Part shown: positions 53,578-61,982 of the stretch, one piece after another
Position numbering within the stretch: the first letter of the stretch is position 1
How the letters are laid out: the number at the start of each line of letters is the position of its first letter
Origin: Flavipsychrobacter sp.
Lineage (GTDB): Bacteria; Bacteroidota; Bacteroidia; Chitinophagales; Chitinophagaceae
Reading direction: 5' to 3'
Length of the DNA stretch: 64,000 bases
NCBI GenBank assembly: GCA_021155965.1
Contig: JAJNBJ010000015.1
Location: forward strand, 1 to 64,000
Program-made: the position numbers and the translations under genes
The notes under the pieces: generated by a model
What the model was told of the DNA's origin: nothing
Database searches by the model: none
Seen by the model: only the letters and a program-made list of their open reading frames with translations

Positions 53578-54078
53578 ATGGAAAACGAAAAACGAACACA
53601 GGCCCGCAACCTCTACCTCCAGTCCGATCTCACGCAAGCACAGATTGCCCAACTCACTGGCGTATCCCAGAAAACCATATCCCAATACATCAGCGACAAC
53701 AAATGGGATCTCATTAAAGAAAGGGCAAAACAAATACCCGCATTGTTTTTAGAGCAGATGAACAGCGAGATCGAAGAGATCAATCAGGAAATTGCATCAA
53801 GGCCAATAGGTAAACGGTATCCCACATCGCGCGAAGCTGAGGTCCGCCGCAAGATAATCTGCTCAATGGATGCCATTAAAGAAAGGCAATCCGTCGGCAC
53901 GCACATTCAGGCCATTATCAATTTCATCGCGCACGTAGCCGAAGAAAGCCCTGAGCATGCTCACCTCATCACAGACTATGCCGACAAATACTTCACCGGG
54001 GAATTACACAAGCACGGTTCCCCCTTCCGCAACAAATACAACCTCCCCGGCGCCCCGGAAGAAACAATAAAAACATAA
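53578..54078 (+). CDS. Orphan helix-turn-helix protein (phage terminase small-subunit-like)
   Basis: 166 aa. The N-terminus is a clear helix-turn-helix: QARNLYLQSDLTQAQIAQL, then TGVSQKTISQYISDNKWD (residues 7-43), of the kind found at the start of gpP/PBSX-type terminase small subunits. The remainder is helical and charged (EIEEINQEIASRP; RKIICSMDAIKERQS). No large terminase, portal, capsid or integrase gene is near, so a packaging role is unlikely. It is surrounded by the GGTAC inverted repeat (upstream) and the heptamer and TATACCC repeats (downstream), which it may bind. That role is inference. Confidence 0.7.
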   Translation: MENEKRTQARNLYLQSDLTQAQIAQLTGVSQKTISQYISDNKWDLIKERAKQIPALFLEQMNSEIEEINQEIASRPIGKRYPTSREAEVRRKIICSMDAIKERQSVGTHIQAIINFIAHVAEESPEHAHLITDYADKYFTGELHKHGSPFRNKYNLPGAPEETIKT

Positions 54079-54232
54079 CTCAAAATTGACAACTTATGAC
54101 CTATGACTTATCCAATTTGACATCAAAATTTGGCATAACGAAACACTTTGGCGAACTTAAAACACTATATGGAAACTGCGTCTTTGCAGCCTGGTCCCGC
54201 CTTGGCGGTGGCCTCTGCGTGAAAGTGTCTGA

Positions 54233-54395
54233 CTTATGACTTACGACTTATGACTTACGACTTTTTATACCCTTTTATACCCGTTTATACCCCTTTATAC
54301 ATGATAACAAAAAACATAAATATGACGCACAGCGCATTTCAGGTAGCACAGCAAAAAAATATTAACCGCAAATCATTTATTCAAATTTATACCCC
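54233..54395 (+). repeat. GACTTAY heptamer array plus TATACCC-bounded repeat, copy 4 (subfamily B)
   Basis: Tandem seven-base units GACTTAT/GACTTAC (about 54230-54264) run into four TATACCC units. The element continues through ACAAAAAACATAAA, CAGCGCATTTCAGG and ATTAACCGCAAA, ending AATTTATACCCC. The gap 54079-54232 also holds two scattered GACTTAT units and otherwise looks like decayed, gene-free sequence. From 54396 to 54587 I see no gene. Confidence 0.75.
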
Positions 54396-54587
54396 CTTTC
54401 CTCGTTGTTGGTCCTGCACCAATAACCTTGTGCCACGGCAAAGCATGGGGTATTCTGCTCTTTTCACAATTATTTATGATAGTGATACTGTCATCTGTTG
54501 CGCCATCTCTATATTTTTAGGGCACTCTTAAATGATATCGTGATCAAAAAAGTAATTGCTCATCCTAAATAAATAATACAGTAAAAT

Positions 54588-55232
54588 ATGAAGACACTTA
54601 CCAAAGAAATGCAAGCTGCCATTACTCCCGCAATGGCTTTGGACCTGCTTAGAGAAGGTAATAAACGTTTTGTCAATAACTTAAAGATCAATCGCAACCT
54701 GCTGCAGCAAGCCAACGAAACATCTGATGGGCAACATCCATTTGCAATAGTGCTGAGCTGCATTGACAGCCGCACATCGGCTGAGCTGATCTTTGACCAG
54801 GGATTGGGTGATATTTTCAGCGTGCGCATAGCAGGCAATATTATTAATGAAGACATTCTGGGCAGCATGGAGTTTGGCTGCAAACTGGCGGGTGCCAAAA
54901 TGATCGTAGTGCTGGGCCATAGTAAATGTGGTGCAGTGAAGGGTGCCTGCGATCAGGCGCAACTGGGCAACCTTACCGGCCTGCTGGAAAAAATAATGCC
55001 GGCCGTAGATGCGGAGGCCTCTGAAACTACTGATCGTACCTCTAAAAATGGAGCTTTCGTAGAAAAAGTAGCGAGCATTAATGTAAGGAAAGCAGTTCAG
55101 GGAATTATGGACCGCAGCCATACACTCAGGGAAATGATCCACAATGGTGAGATAGGTATAGTAGGGGGAATGCACAACATTGCAACGGGTGAGGTTACTT
55201 TTTATGAGGATGCGCTGGTTGTGAAAAAGTAA
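54588..55232 (+). CDS. Beta-class carbonic anhydrase
   Basis: A zinc enzyme interconverting CO2 and bicarbonate. Ligands are Cys58 (in VLSCIDSR), Asp60 next to it, His111 and Cys114 (in VVLGHSKCGAV), the full beta-class set. A 214-aa chain with IFDQGLGDIFSVRIAGNI confirms it. There is no signal peptide, so it is cytoplasmic. It likely supplies bicarbonate for carboxylation. It is convergent with the APC permease gene. Confidence 0.94.
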   Translation: MKTLTKEMQAAITPAMALDLLREGNKRFVNNLKINRNLLQQANETSDGQHPFAIVLSCIDSRTSAELIFDQGLGDIFSVRIAGNIINEDILGSMEFGCKLAGAKMIVVLGHSKCGAVKGACDQAQLGNLTGLLEKIMPAVDAEASETTDRTSKNGAFVEKVASINVRKAVQGIMDRSHTLREMIHNGEIGIVGGMHNIATGEVTFYEDALVVKK

Positions 55233-55270
55233 GGTGCTGTTGCTCCTTCTCTCAATCCAACGATACTGAT

Positions 55271-56623
55271 CTATAGCTGCCTTGTTTCTGCAACCACCGG
55301 CTGTGCCTGGATATCCACTGCCTTGTGCATGTCTGCTATCTTGCTGTGGTGCGGGCGCATAATAAGATAAAGTACCGAAGCACAAACAAAAAGGAACACA
55401 ACAATGATCACTTCTGTGAGTGTGACATTGACCAGCATACCTGCACATACCAATGCACCGGCTATGGGAATGGCCGATGGGATCTCGAACTTGCCTTTGC
55501 CTTCGGGATCGGAACGTTTCAGTTTCACAAGCGCTATATTCATCAGCGTATAGCTGATGAGCAGGAGCGCGCTGGTTGACTTTGCGAGGTGTGCTATATT
55601 GCCTGCCATCACCAGGGCTGTGAACAGAACAACCTGCGTAAATATAGCCATATACGGGCTGCCGCTGCTGGTAACTTTTGACAGGAATGCAGGCAATAAT
55701 TCCTGCTTCGACATGCCGTAGATAAGCCGGGAACCTGTAATGAAATTAAGCAGCGCGGTATTGAATAGTGCGAACAGGGAAATAATGCTGAATATCCTGG
55801 TGGGAAAACCCGGCGCTGCTGTTTTCACCACTTCAACCAGGGGCTGCGTGCTCTTGCTGAGCACCGATGCCGGGATAACGGATACGGCCACAAGGCTGAG
55901 TATAAGATAGATGGCAGAAGATATGAAGACCGATAGGAGCAATGCTTTTGGTATGGTGACAGCCGGTTTCTTTACTTCTTCGCTTACATTCAGCATATCT
56001 TCGAAGCCAATGAACGAATAGAAAGTGAGCACAGCGCCGGATAACGCGCGTTCCCAATGAATGCCGCTGGTGGTATTGGTGGCTGTCTGCATATTGAGAT
56101 AGTCGACACTGCCAATGAACTTAAAACCAACAAAGATGACGATGAGCAGGCCGGTAACTTCAATAACGGTGCAGACAATATTCAGCCCCATGCTGGTCCT
56201 GATACCTGCCAGCACAATAATGGATATGAGCGATATAAAAATGGCAATGGCCATGCCGTTGGTAAGGGAAGGGGCCAGCGGCACCAGGTAGCCCGCAAAA
56301 GCTTTACTGGAAGTAGCCATGGAGGTAATACCGGCAAAAAACACGGCAAGGCCTATCACATAAGACAACATAGGGCTTTTAAATGCCCTGTGCAGGATAT
56401 AGGCACAACCACCCGCGCGCGGATAACGGGAGCCGAGAGATGCATAAGATATGCCCGTGAGCGTAGCGGCAATAGCGCCGATGACAAAGCCCATCCAGAT
56501 GCCATTGCCCATCTCGCCGGCAGCCTTGCCGATAAGGCCGTAAACCCCTGCCCCGAGGATATCTCCTACGCCATAAAAAGTAAGTGCCAATAAACCAATG
56601 CGCCGCTGTAGTGTGTTGTCCAT
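55271..56623 (-). CDS. APC superfamily amino acid permease
   Basis: 450 aa with about 12 membrane helices. The N-terminal helix carries LTFYGVGDILGAGVYGLIGK, the unwound-helix motif of APC transporters, then YPRAGGCAYILHRAF and VLTFYSFIGFEDMLNVSEEVK, the block common to cationic amino acid transporters. Cargo is not identifiable from sequence. Alone, convergent with carbonic anhydrase. Confidence 0.9.
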   Translation of the reverse strand: MDNTLQRRIGLLALTFYGVGDILGAGVYGLIGKAAGEMGNGIWMGFVIGAIAATLTGISYASLGSRYPRAGGCAYILHRAFKSPMLSYVIGLAVFFAGITSMATSSKAFAGYLVPLAPSLTNGMAIAIFISLISIIVLAGIRTSMGLNIVCTVIEVTGLLIVIFVGFKFIGSVDYLNMQTATNTTSGIHWERALSGAVLTFYSFIGFEDMLNVSEEVKKPAVTIPKALLLSVFISSAIYLILSLVAVSVIPASVLSKSTQPLVEVVKTAAPGFPTRIFSIISLFALFNTALLNFITGSRLIYGMSKQELLPAFLSKVTSSGSPYMAIFTQVVLFTALVMAGNIAHLAKSTSALLLISYTLMNIALVKLKRSDPEGKGKFEIPSAIPIAGALVCAGMLVNVTLTEVIIVVFLFVCASVLYLIMRPHHSKIADMHKAVDIQAQPVVAETRQL

Positions 56624-56735
56624 AATATCGAAACGACCAATATAGAGTTTATTTGGCTTATTGGGGTGATTTTTGATGTTCTGAAACAGCAGAATGTTCA
56701 GTCTCCCATTCAGTGGGAACTAAGATATGTGGCTA

Positions 56736-57341
56736 TTAGTTTAAAAATGGAGGATGTTTTATGGTTTCCATAAAAATGCTGAATGACTCGGGTTTGCACA
56801 ACAATGTAAATGCAATGCCATACAGCGCGCCCCACAGGTGTACGTTGTGGCCTATATTGTCTGTTCTTCTTTTCGACATATAGTAAGAATAAGCAAGATA
56901 CCCCACTGCAAACAGGATAAAGTAAATGGGGATAATAAACTTGAGGTAGATAATGCCCCATGGCTGAAACAGCACCAGCGAGAATAATACTGCCGATACT
57001 GCACCGCTTGCGCCACAGGCTTTGTATTCAGGGTTATTGCGCTGCTCCATATATTCCGGCGCACCCGACAATATGATCGCAGAGACGTAAAACAATATAT
57101 ACTGTGTTTCGGAGAAGACATGCCCTTCAATGGCCGTACCGAAGAAATACAAGGTTAGCATATTGAAAGCCAGGTGCCATATATCAGCGTGAATAAATGC
57201 TACCGAAATAAACCGGAAGATCTCCTGCCTGTTGCCGTTCATCACGTAGGGGTGCAGGCAGAGTTTTTCGAATATTGAATGATTACTGAACGCAGCCAAA
57301 GACACAATAACTGTAATAATGATAATACTAATGGTCAGCAT
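56736..57341 (-). CDS. Rhomboid family intramembrane serine protease
   Basis: A six-helix membrane protease of 201 aa. The catalytic Ser is in ACGASGAVSAVLF (GASG motif, about residue 132) and the catalytic His in HNVHLWGALYGIAFT (about 187). FIHADIWHLAFNMLTLYFFG is the loop-and-helix block with the conserved H..NM pattern. The family cleaves substrate transmembrane helices; substrates here are unknown. The gene overlaps the end of the DUF2167 gene by 14 bases. Confidence 0.92.
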   Translation of the reverse strand: MLTISIIIITVIVSLAAFSNHSIFEKLCLHPYVMNGNRQEIFRFISVAFIHADIWHLAFNMLTLYFFGTAIEGHVFSETQYILFYVSAIILSGAPEYMEQRNNPEYKACGASGAVSAVLFSLVLFQPWGIIYLKFIIPIYFILFAVGYLAYSYYMSKRRTDNIGHNVHLWGALYGIAFTLLCKPESFSIFMETIKHPPFLN

Positions 57342-58347
57342 CTGTTTGTTCCTTTTGGGGATTCTGTGGTTCTTGCGGCCCTTCTATTGCAGTTACCTGC
57401 TGTGGTTCTTCCGTTACAGGCATTTCCTGTACAGGTGCTGCATAGGGTTCATCCTTGCCCTTACGCGAAAAAAGCCTTGCAATTCTTTTCCTGAACGCTG
57501 CAAAGCCACCAAATACAGCAAGCAGGATAAGTTTGATATTCTTCAAAAGCAAAACGAGAAGGCCCGTTTTGGCTATCAGCTTTCCTGCTATCAAACCGCC
57601 TATTGTGTAGGCTGCTACTTTGTCTACAGATGGGTTGAAGTCCTTGTATTGGTTGCCTTCAGTAAAGCTGGCCATTTTCAGCACATTAGGTATGTGGTGG
57701 TTTATGTCGTCAAGATCGTCCATGGAACCTACTGCATTCAGCACCAGTACGCCCTTTCGTCCCAAAACCCGCACATTATAGTTCAGGGAAATTGTTGGAG
57801 AATCTGTTCCGAACTGTAGCTTTTTAGCCCAATGCAGTACTTTTTTCTCTTTATCATAGTATGGCTTTGCAGCCCAGTCCATCAGGTGAATAGGTGGGTA
57901 GCCATCCTTTACCCGCTCTTTGTTATCTTCGTCTTCACCTTTTTGCATTTCTTTCAGCAGGTCATCATAATCTATTTTATCGGCATCCTCATCTTTTACG
58001 TAGCCGTCTTCTGAATAAGTAATGATGAATGCCCAATCTGTGCTGGATACATTGAAGTCTGATTTTACTATCATGCCCAGTATATCGCTGCCACGAGGAT
58101 TTCCCCATATGTCGCAAACGATCATTTCAGCGCTGATGGCAGGTACGAATTTATAATCATTGGGTACATCCAGTGTGGCAACACTTCGTAACTCTACTTT
58201 GCCCTGCTGATACTTTATGGACCGGTCAACAGAATCGATATATTGTTGCACCTGTCGCTCTGTTTCGCTGCTGTCCGTATGCTGAGCGTAGCTATTGCCT
58301 GTAATAACCAGGCATGCCAATAGTGTAAAGGCTAAATGTTTATTCAT
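57328..58347 (-). CDS. DUF2167 family membrane protein
   Basis: A signal peptide begins at Met 58347 (HLAFTLLACLVITGNSYAQ); an ATG at 58410 only adds a poor extension. The DUF2167 domain (about residues 25-260) contains TDWAFIITYSEDGYVKDEDA, YDDLLKEMQKGEDEDN and WAAKPYYDKEKKVLHWAKKL. A membrane helix pair near GLLVLLLKNIKLILLAVFG and a proline/glutamate-rich tail end the protein (339 aa). The family is broadly found in Gram-negatives with unknown role. The downstream rhomboid gene overlaps it. Confidence 0.82.
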   Translation of the reverse strand: MNKHLAFTLLACLVITGNSYAQHTDSSETERQVQQYIDSVDRSIKYQQGKVELRSVATLDVPNDYKFVPAISAEMIVCDIWGNPRGSDILGMIVKSDFNVSSTDWAFIITYSEDGYVKDEDADKIDYDDLLKEMQKGEDEDNKERVKDGYPPIHLMDWAAKPYYDKEKKVLHWAKKLQFGTDSPTISLNYNVRVLGRKGVLVLNAVGSMDDLDDINHHIPNVLKMASFTEGNQYKDFNPSVDKVAAYTIGGLIAGKLIAKTGLLVLLLKNIKLILLAVFGGFAAFRKRIARLFSRKGKDEPYAAPVQEMPVTEEPQQVTAIEGPQEPQNPQKEQTDADH

Positions 58348-58529
58348 ATGATTTATAAGCTTTAATGTTGGGTAATGATCCAAATATAGTATATATATGC
58401 AAATCTGCAAATTTCACATTACTATCTTTTTATGAGGAAGACAGAAATTGAATCCCTTGTACTATTTCGGGTCTTTTAATTTAACAATCAGCGGTTCTCA
58501 CAGGCATAATTTCTGTTCTTTTATACTGT

Positions 58530-58652
58530 ATGAAAGCAAAAAGAATAATGATCTTGATGATTATAATAACAATAGCGATTTCGGCCTGTTCAGTTCAGCG
58601 CCAAGGCTGTCACGACAGGCGGAATTATGGTAGCGATACACGGTATTTTTAA
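58530..58652 (+). CDS. Tiny lipoprotein (40 aa)
   Basis: MKAKRIMILMIIITIAISAC is a full lipoprotein signal (lipobox ISAC, Cys20). A 20-residue basic tail with one more Cys follows and ends DTRYF. The layout is close to the 34008-34133 protein (similar lipobox position, charged tail, aromatic end). It overlaps the stop of the convergent secreted protein gene by four bases. Function unknown. Confidence 0.55.
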   Translation: MKAKRIMILMIIITIAISACSVQRQGCHDRRNYGSDTRYF

Positions 58653-59032
58653 CGAACATGCCCGAAAGGCCCAAGCACTATATAGCGTGGTTCCAGGTAG
58701 GGGTTGCCTATGCCATAGATAGTATAAATATTCTCAGGGTACGACTGTGATTCCGGTGCTGTTCCATCCCTTTGCGATACACGGTGGCCTTCTTTCAGCC
58801 ATTTCATGCGGTCTTTGTCCGGGTTCAGCCCGCCTTCATCTATGTCTTCCCTTATAACCACTCCCGGGTTGGTAGAGTTACCGGGGCCAGGTACTTCATC
58901 ACATATGTAGTAGCCTTTGTCGCTCTTGCATACATGAAAGTTCTGGGGTATTTCTTTCTTGCCGCGTTTTTGCGCATTTGCAGAAAAACCACACATTGTG
59001 AGCATCATCAGCGCAACCAATATTTTTTTCAT
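58649..59032 (-). CDS. Small secreted protein
   Basis: 127 aa with a signal peptide (LVALMMLTMCGFSANAQ) and a mature part with two cysteines (HVCKSDKGYYICDEV), likely forming one disulfide. The C-terminal half is rich in Pro, Gly and Tyr. No family recognised. Convergent with the tiny lipoprotein gene. Confidence 0.65.
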   Translation of the reverse strand: MKKILVALMMLTMCGFSANAQKRGKKEIPQNFHVCKSDKGYYICDEVPGPGNSTNPGVVIREDIDEGGLNPDKDRMKWLKEGHRVSQRDGTAPESQSYPENIYTIYGIGNPYLEPRYIVLGPFGHVR

Positions 59033-59127
59033 AAAATCTATTTTATGCAGGTAATTAATCCCGTGTTATCTATACTGTGTACTACAAATATATAAATAAG
59101 GTTGTTTTTATCAAAGAGGAAAAATTA

Positions 59128-59463
59128 TCAGATCAGTTTGCTGCCATCAGGCACAGGCTTATCTATTGCAGAGATAATTATATCGCCATGCTCATCAGCA
59201 AGCCCGGTCAATAAAAACTCCGACATAAAATGGCCTATCTGTTTTTGGGGAAAATTAATAACACCCAGTATTTGCTTGCCTAGCAGCATTTCTTTTGTAT
59301 AATGCTTAGTTATTTGCGCACTCGACCATTTTATGCCCAACGGCCCAAAGTCAACCTTTACTTTATAGGCAGGTTTGCGCGTCTCGGGGAAGTCCAGCAC
59401 TTCCAGTATAGTGCCTGCCCGTAACTCCACCTTTTCAAAGTCATTCCAGGTAATTGTTTCCAT
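59128..59463 (-). CDS. csaA: tRNA-binding domain protein (CsaA-like)
   Basis: A 111-aa OB-fold protein of the CsaA family (tRNA-binding / export-related chaperone). The characteristic start [27 protein letters not shown] is seen in two parts: [14 protein letters not shown] and [20 protein letters not shown] and [10 protein letters not shown] follow, and the ending is typical of dimeric CsaA. The fold binds tRNA acceptor regions. The exact role in Bacteroidota is unproven. Confidence 0.87.
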   Translation of the reverse strand: METITWNDFEKVELRAGTILEVLDFPETRKPAYKVKVDFGPLGIKWSSAQITKHYTKEMLLGKQILGVINFPQKQIGHFMSEFLLTGLADEHGDIIISAIDKPVPDGSKLI

Positions 59464-59525
59464 GGGTATAAAGATAAACAGAGCGGTAAGTATTTATACA
59501 TTCCAGGAAGGCCAGATGAACAAAG

Positions 59526-60284
59526 CTAGTCGATATTCATTTGAACCCTTCTCAGTTCAGTTGCGCCTTCTTCATCACTCAGGTACAGCTCAGAAACAGC
59601 AACTAACCCTTTGGCGGTTATCATTCCCTCTGCAAATTGCTGCAGGTCGGCAATTCGTGCCAGCAGGGTCAGGCAAAATGGGGCTATCTGTCCTGCAGGT
59701 GCGCCCTCGCGGGTGTCCTTACAACCATAATAAACACTTAGCGCTGCATATTTTATGTCACCTTCCTTAAGTTCATCAAGCGCTTTCAGCGAAGGCAATA
59801 AACATTGCTCAAATGAGGTCCTGAATATCTTTCTTTCGGTTGTTTTAGCAAGATTATAGGTGTTGCCATCTCTCACGGCATAGAAATATAATACGGTGGC
59901 AGTGTCGTTGTAGTTGCAGAACTGGTAGGGTGTGCCTGAATATAAAAAGCTGGTGGCAACGGTCGTTTTGTTGGTAGTCGTCAAAAAGAAATGCCTTATA
60001 GGGTTGAACAGTTTCATAAGCAATTGGTCGGCATAGCTCTTATTCCTTGGCATTGAGTCTATATACTTTTCAATATCCAGTATTATAGAATTTACGTCAT
60101 GTTCCTGTGAGTGCAGGTTAGTTGTGTTTTGCGTATAAATAGCAACATTGCCCTGTACTGTACGGATAGCTTTCTTTATATCAGGTAATTGCGTTCTGTC
60201 AGGAGCTCTTGTAAATGCAGGTTTATCTTGCGCATTCAATTGCAAGACAAAAAATACGACCGGTATGAAAAGCAATTGTTTCAT
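59526..60284 (-). CDS. Secreted hypothetical protein
   Basis: 252 aa with a signal peptide from Met 60284 (LLFIPVVFFVLQLNAQ). A longer frame from 60320 adds residues unlike a signal. The mature protein is mixed alpha/beta with three cysteines and no family I recognise. It stands downstream of a broken gene and shares no clear operon. Confidence 0.6.
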   Translation of the reverse strand: MKQLLFIPVVFFVLQLNAQDKPAFTRAPDRTQLPDIKKAIRTVQGNVAIYTQNTTNLHSQEHDVNSIILDIEKYIDSMPRNKSYADQLLMKLFNPIRHFFLTTTNKTTVATSFLYSGTPYQFCNYNDTATVLYFYAVRDGNTYNLAKTTERKIFRTSFEQCLLPSLKALDELKEGDIKYAALSVYYGCKDTREGAPAGQIAPFCLTLLARIADLQQFAEGMITAKGLVAVSELYLSDEEGATELRRVQMNID

Positions 60285-60331
60285 TAAAGTGATTTGCGCA
60301 AAATTATAAATAATGAGCATAATATATAAAA

Positions 60332-60347
60332 CCTCCTTGTAAGGAGG
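60332..60347 (-). terminator. Terminator-like hairpin after the broken gene
   Basis: CCTCCTT/AAGGAGG with a two-base loop is followed on the minus strand by TTTTAT. It sits 27 bases past the second stop of the interrupted gene. Confidence 0.55.
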
Positions 60348-60373
60348 CCCTATGTGTATTTTGGAGATAGTTA

Positions 60374-60886
60374 TCAGGGCAGTACCAACCCGTCAAGAAA
60401 AACATTCACCTTCGTATCCGGCAGTTCAGTTTTGGCATATGCATACATTACAGCTATGTATTTTCCATCTGTCCAGCCTTTTATCTTATAACTTACGCCA
60501 TCTTTATCTTCCCAGTAGTCTATAACACCGCGGGTAGCTTCTTTATTTTTCAATCTATGACCCTTACCATAGCCAACAGCTTTATTTACGCCAAACTGGC
60601 CTTTTAGAAATTACAGGTACGAGACCAGCATTTCCTCACCCGCGCCCAAGTCGTTAATTTTGTCTTTGAGCCTCACACAGATAATGCCGTAGGAGACGGC
60701 ATCTTTGCTGCATTTGCCGGTATATACATCCGATGAATCAGGGCTTTTCTCATGCGTAATAGATCCTGGGTCGCAAAAGAAATAAGCAGAGCAGCCGCTA
60801 TTGCTGATAGGGTATTTTTTTAAAGATTGCCCATACAGGCTGCCTGCAAAAAGCAGGCTTAACCCGAGAAAAAGATATCGTTGCAT
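60374..60886 (-). pseudogene. Secreted protein gene interrupted by one in-frame stop
   Basis: ATG 60886 opens a signal peptide (LFLGLSLLFAGSLYGQS) and a 91-codon frame ending at TAA 60611-60613. Directly after that stop, in the same frame, 79 further codons continue to TGA at 60374 with ordinary protein-like sequence: FLKGQFGVNKAVGYGKGH, YWEDKDGVSYKIKGWTDGKY and a C-terminal VNVFLDGLVLP. Together they make a coherent 170-codon gene. A single base change in one codon explains the break; readthrough or a sequencing error are alternatives. No family recognised. Confidence 0.65.
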
Positions 60887-60921
60887 GTTGTAAATGTATG
60901 AAAATCAGCTCAGTGATCTAT

Positions 60922-61030
60922 TTATGGCCATACCACATGCGTTCTGTTTTCTAATAACCAATAGATACCATGAGCTAACTGAAGTTCGTGCACGGTAGCG
61001 CAGGTGCTACATTTGGAAGCCTCAATTTTT
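60922..61030 (-). pseudogene. Decayed duplicate of the 3' end of the adjacent gene
   Basis: On the minus strand, codons reading LQLAHGIYWLLENRTHVVW align with the end of the neighbouring gene (MNFSYANGIYWLFDKTERTW), with a stop at the matching point. Nucleotide similarity covers roughly 90 bases, and the upstream part is unrecognisable. This looks like the tail of an old tandem duplication or a fragment of a lost paralogue. Confidence 0.55.
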
Positions 61031-61033
61031 GCG

Positions 61034-61855
61034 TTATTTGGCAGTTGATGAGGATGCGTTATATCCGTACCAGGTCCGTTCTGTTTTGTCAAACAGCCAA
61101 TATATGCCATTGGCATAACTGAAATTCATGGAGGATTGTGTCGGTGCTTCATCCGGCAGCTTTAACTTTTGTGTCATCAGTCCGGTGGCCAGGTCGTATA
61201 ATTCTATTTGTTTCTTGCTAACATTCAACAATCCTATCTCTGCCTTAGGAATACCCGTGAAGACGATCGCATTCTCATTGTAGTCATATTTCACGTCTTC
61301 ATTGGAGCCATCATTTTTTGATTGGGCGCCAAGATGAAGGGTTATTACATCTCCTGTTGTGCCATCCGTCATACTGTGTGGCTCAATAAATACGCCGCTC
61401 ATGTCATAAAAGTAGAGAACATTCTTTTTCGGGTCATATGCACCCACACTTTGTGCGTCGGGCTTAGACATGTTGATCTCCAGTTTTTTGTTTGAAACAG
61501 GTATGCCATCTGTGCCGATCCTGTATTCCGATAAACCAAAATCGTCATAACCATTAGCTTGCAAGGTTTTGGTGTTTGGGTTATACCAAAATCCCCTCAC
61601 ATCAAACTTTGTTTCAAGGTCCTCCGGACTCAATTTTTTTCCCTTTGCGTCAAATACCAGCATAGGGAATGCTACGTTGCCTGCCTGTGCCGCATAATAT
61701 TTTTTCTGCACAGGGTGCCAGACTATATTAGCGCCATTGGCACCGCCTGTCCTGTCTATCTTCAGGATCATCACCTGTTTAAGTGTTTTTTCAATTGCCT
61801 GTGAATGGATGCTAACCATCAGCATTGTAACGAATAAGAAAGCCAGCTTTTTCAT
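61034..61855 (-). CDS. Secreted beta-propeller-like protein
   Basis: 273 aa from Met 61855 (LAFLFVTMLMVSIHSQA signal); the longer frame from 62170 antisense-overlaps the radical SAM gene and is not used. The mature chain repeats short beta motifs such as HPVQKKYYAAQAGN, GAYDPKKNVLYFYD and LYDLATGLMTQKL, suggesting a small propeller. No enzyme motif is seen. The 3' end is duplicated downstream in degraded form. It is divergent from the radical SAM gene, with a palindrome between them. Confidence 0.6.
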   Translation of the reverse strand: MKKLAFLFVTMLMVSIHSQAIEKTLKQVMILKIDRTGGANGANIVWHPVQKKYYAAQAGNVAFPMLVFDAKGKKLSPEDLETKFDVRGFWYNPNTKTLQANGYDDFGLSEYRIGTDGIPVSNKKLEINMSKPDAQSVGAYDPKKNVLYFYDMSGVFIEPHSMTDGTTGDVITLHLGAQSKNDGSNEDVKYDYNENAIVFTGIPKAEIGLLNVSKKQIELYDLATGLMTQKLKLPDEAPTQSSMNFSYANGIYWLFDKTERTWYGYNASSSTAK

Positions 61856-61900
61856 ATTTGGATGTTTTTCACAAAATAACTTTTTATTCCGGGTTAAGGG

Positions 61901-61920
61901 AATACCACAATAGTGGTATT
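61901..61920. promoter_or_regulatory. Palindrome AATACCA-N6-TGGTATT
   Basis: The same 7-bp arms and six-base spacing as at 51331-51350, here in the divergent promoter region between the propeller gene and the radical SAM gene. Confidence 0.45.
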
Positions 61921-61982
61921 TTGAAAGGGCAGGGTAGGCTGAAATCGGGCGATTTGGGATATTTTTGCAGGAAATAGCCATT

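Noticed and set aside
53578-54078. Prophage remnant based on the terminase-like gene
   Set aside because: No large terminase, portal, capsid, tail, lysis or integrase gene lies within reach; flanking genes are ordinary chromosomal ones.
54233-54265. CRISPR array from the GACTTAY and TATACCC repeats
   Set aside because: The units are 7 bases and directly adjacent without unique spacers, and there are no cas genes.
54250-54531. 93-codon frame over the TATACCC element
   Set aside because: Its first half is the repeat itself, and similar frames appear at the other copies in different readings, so it is not a gene.
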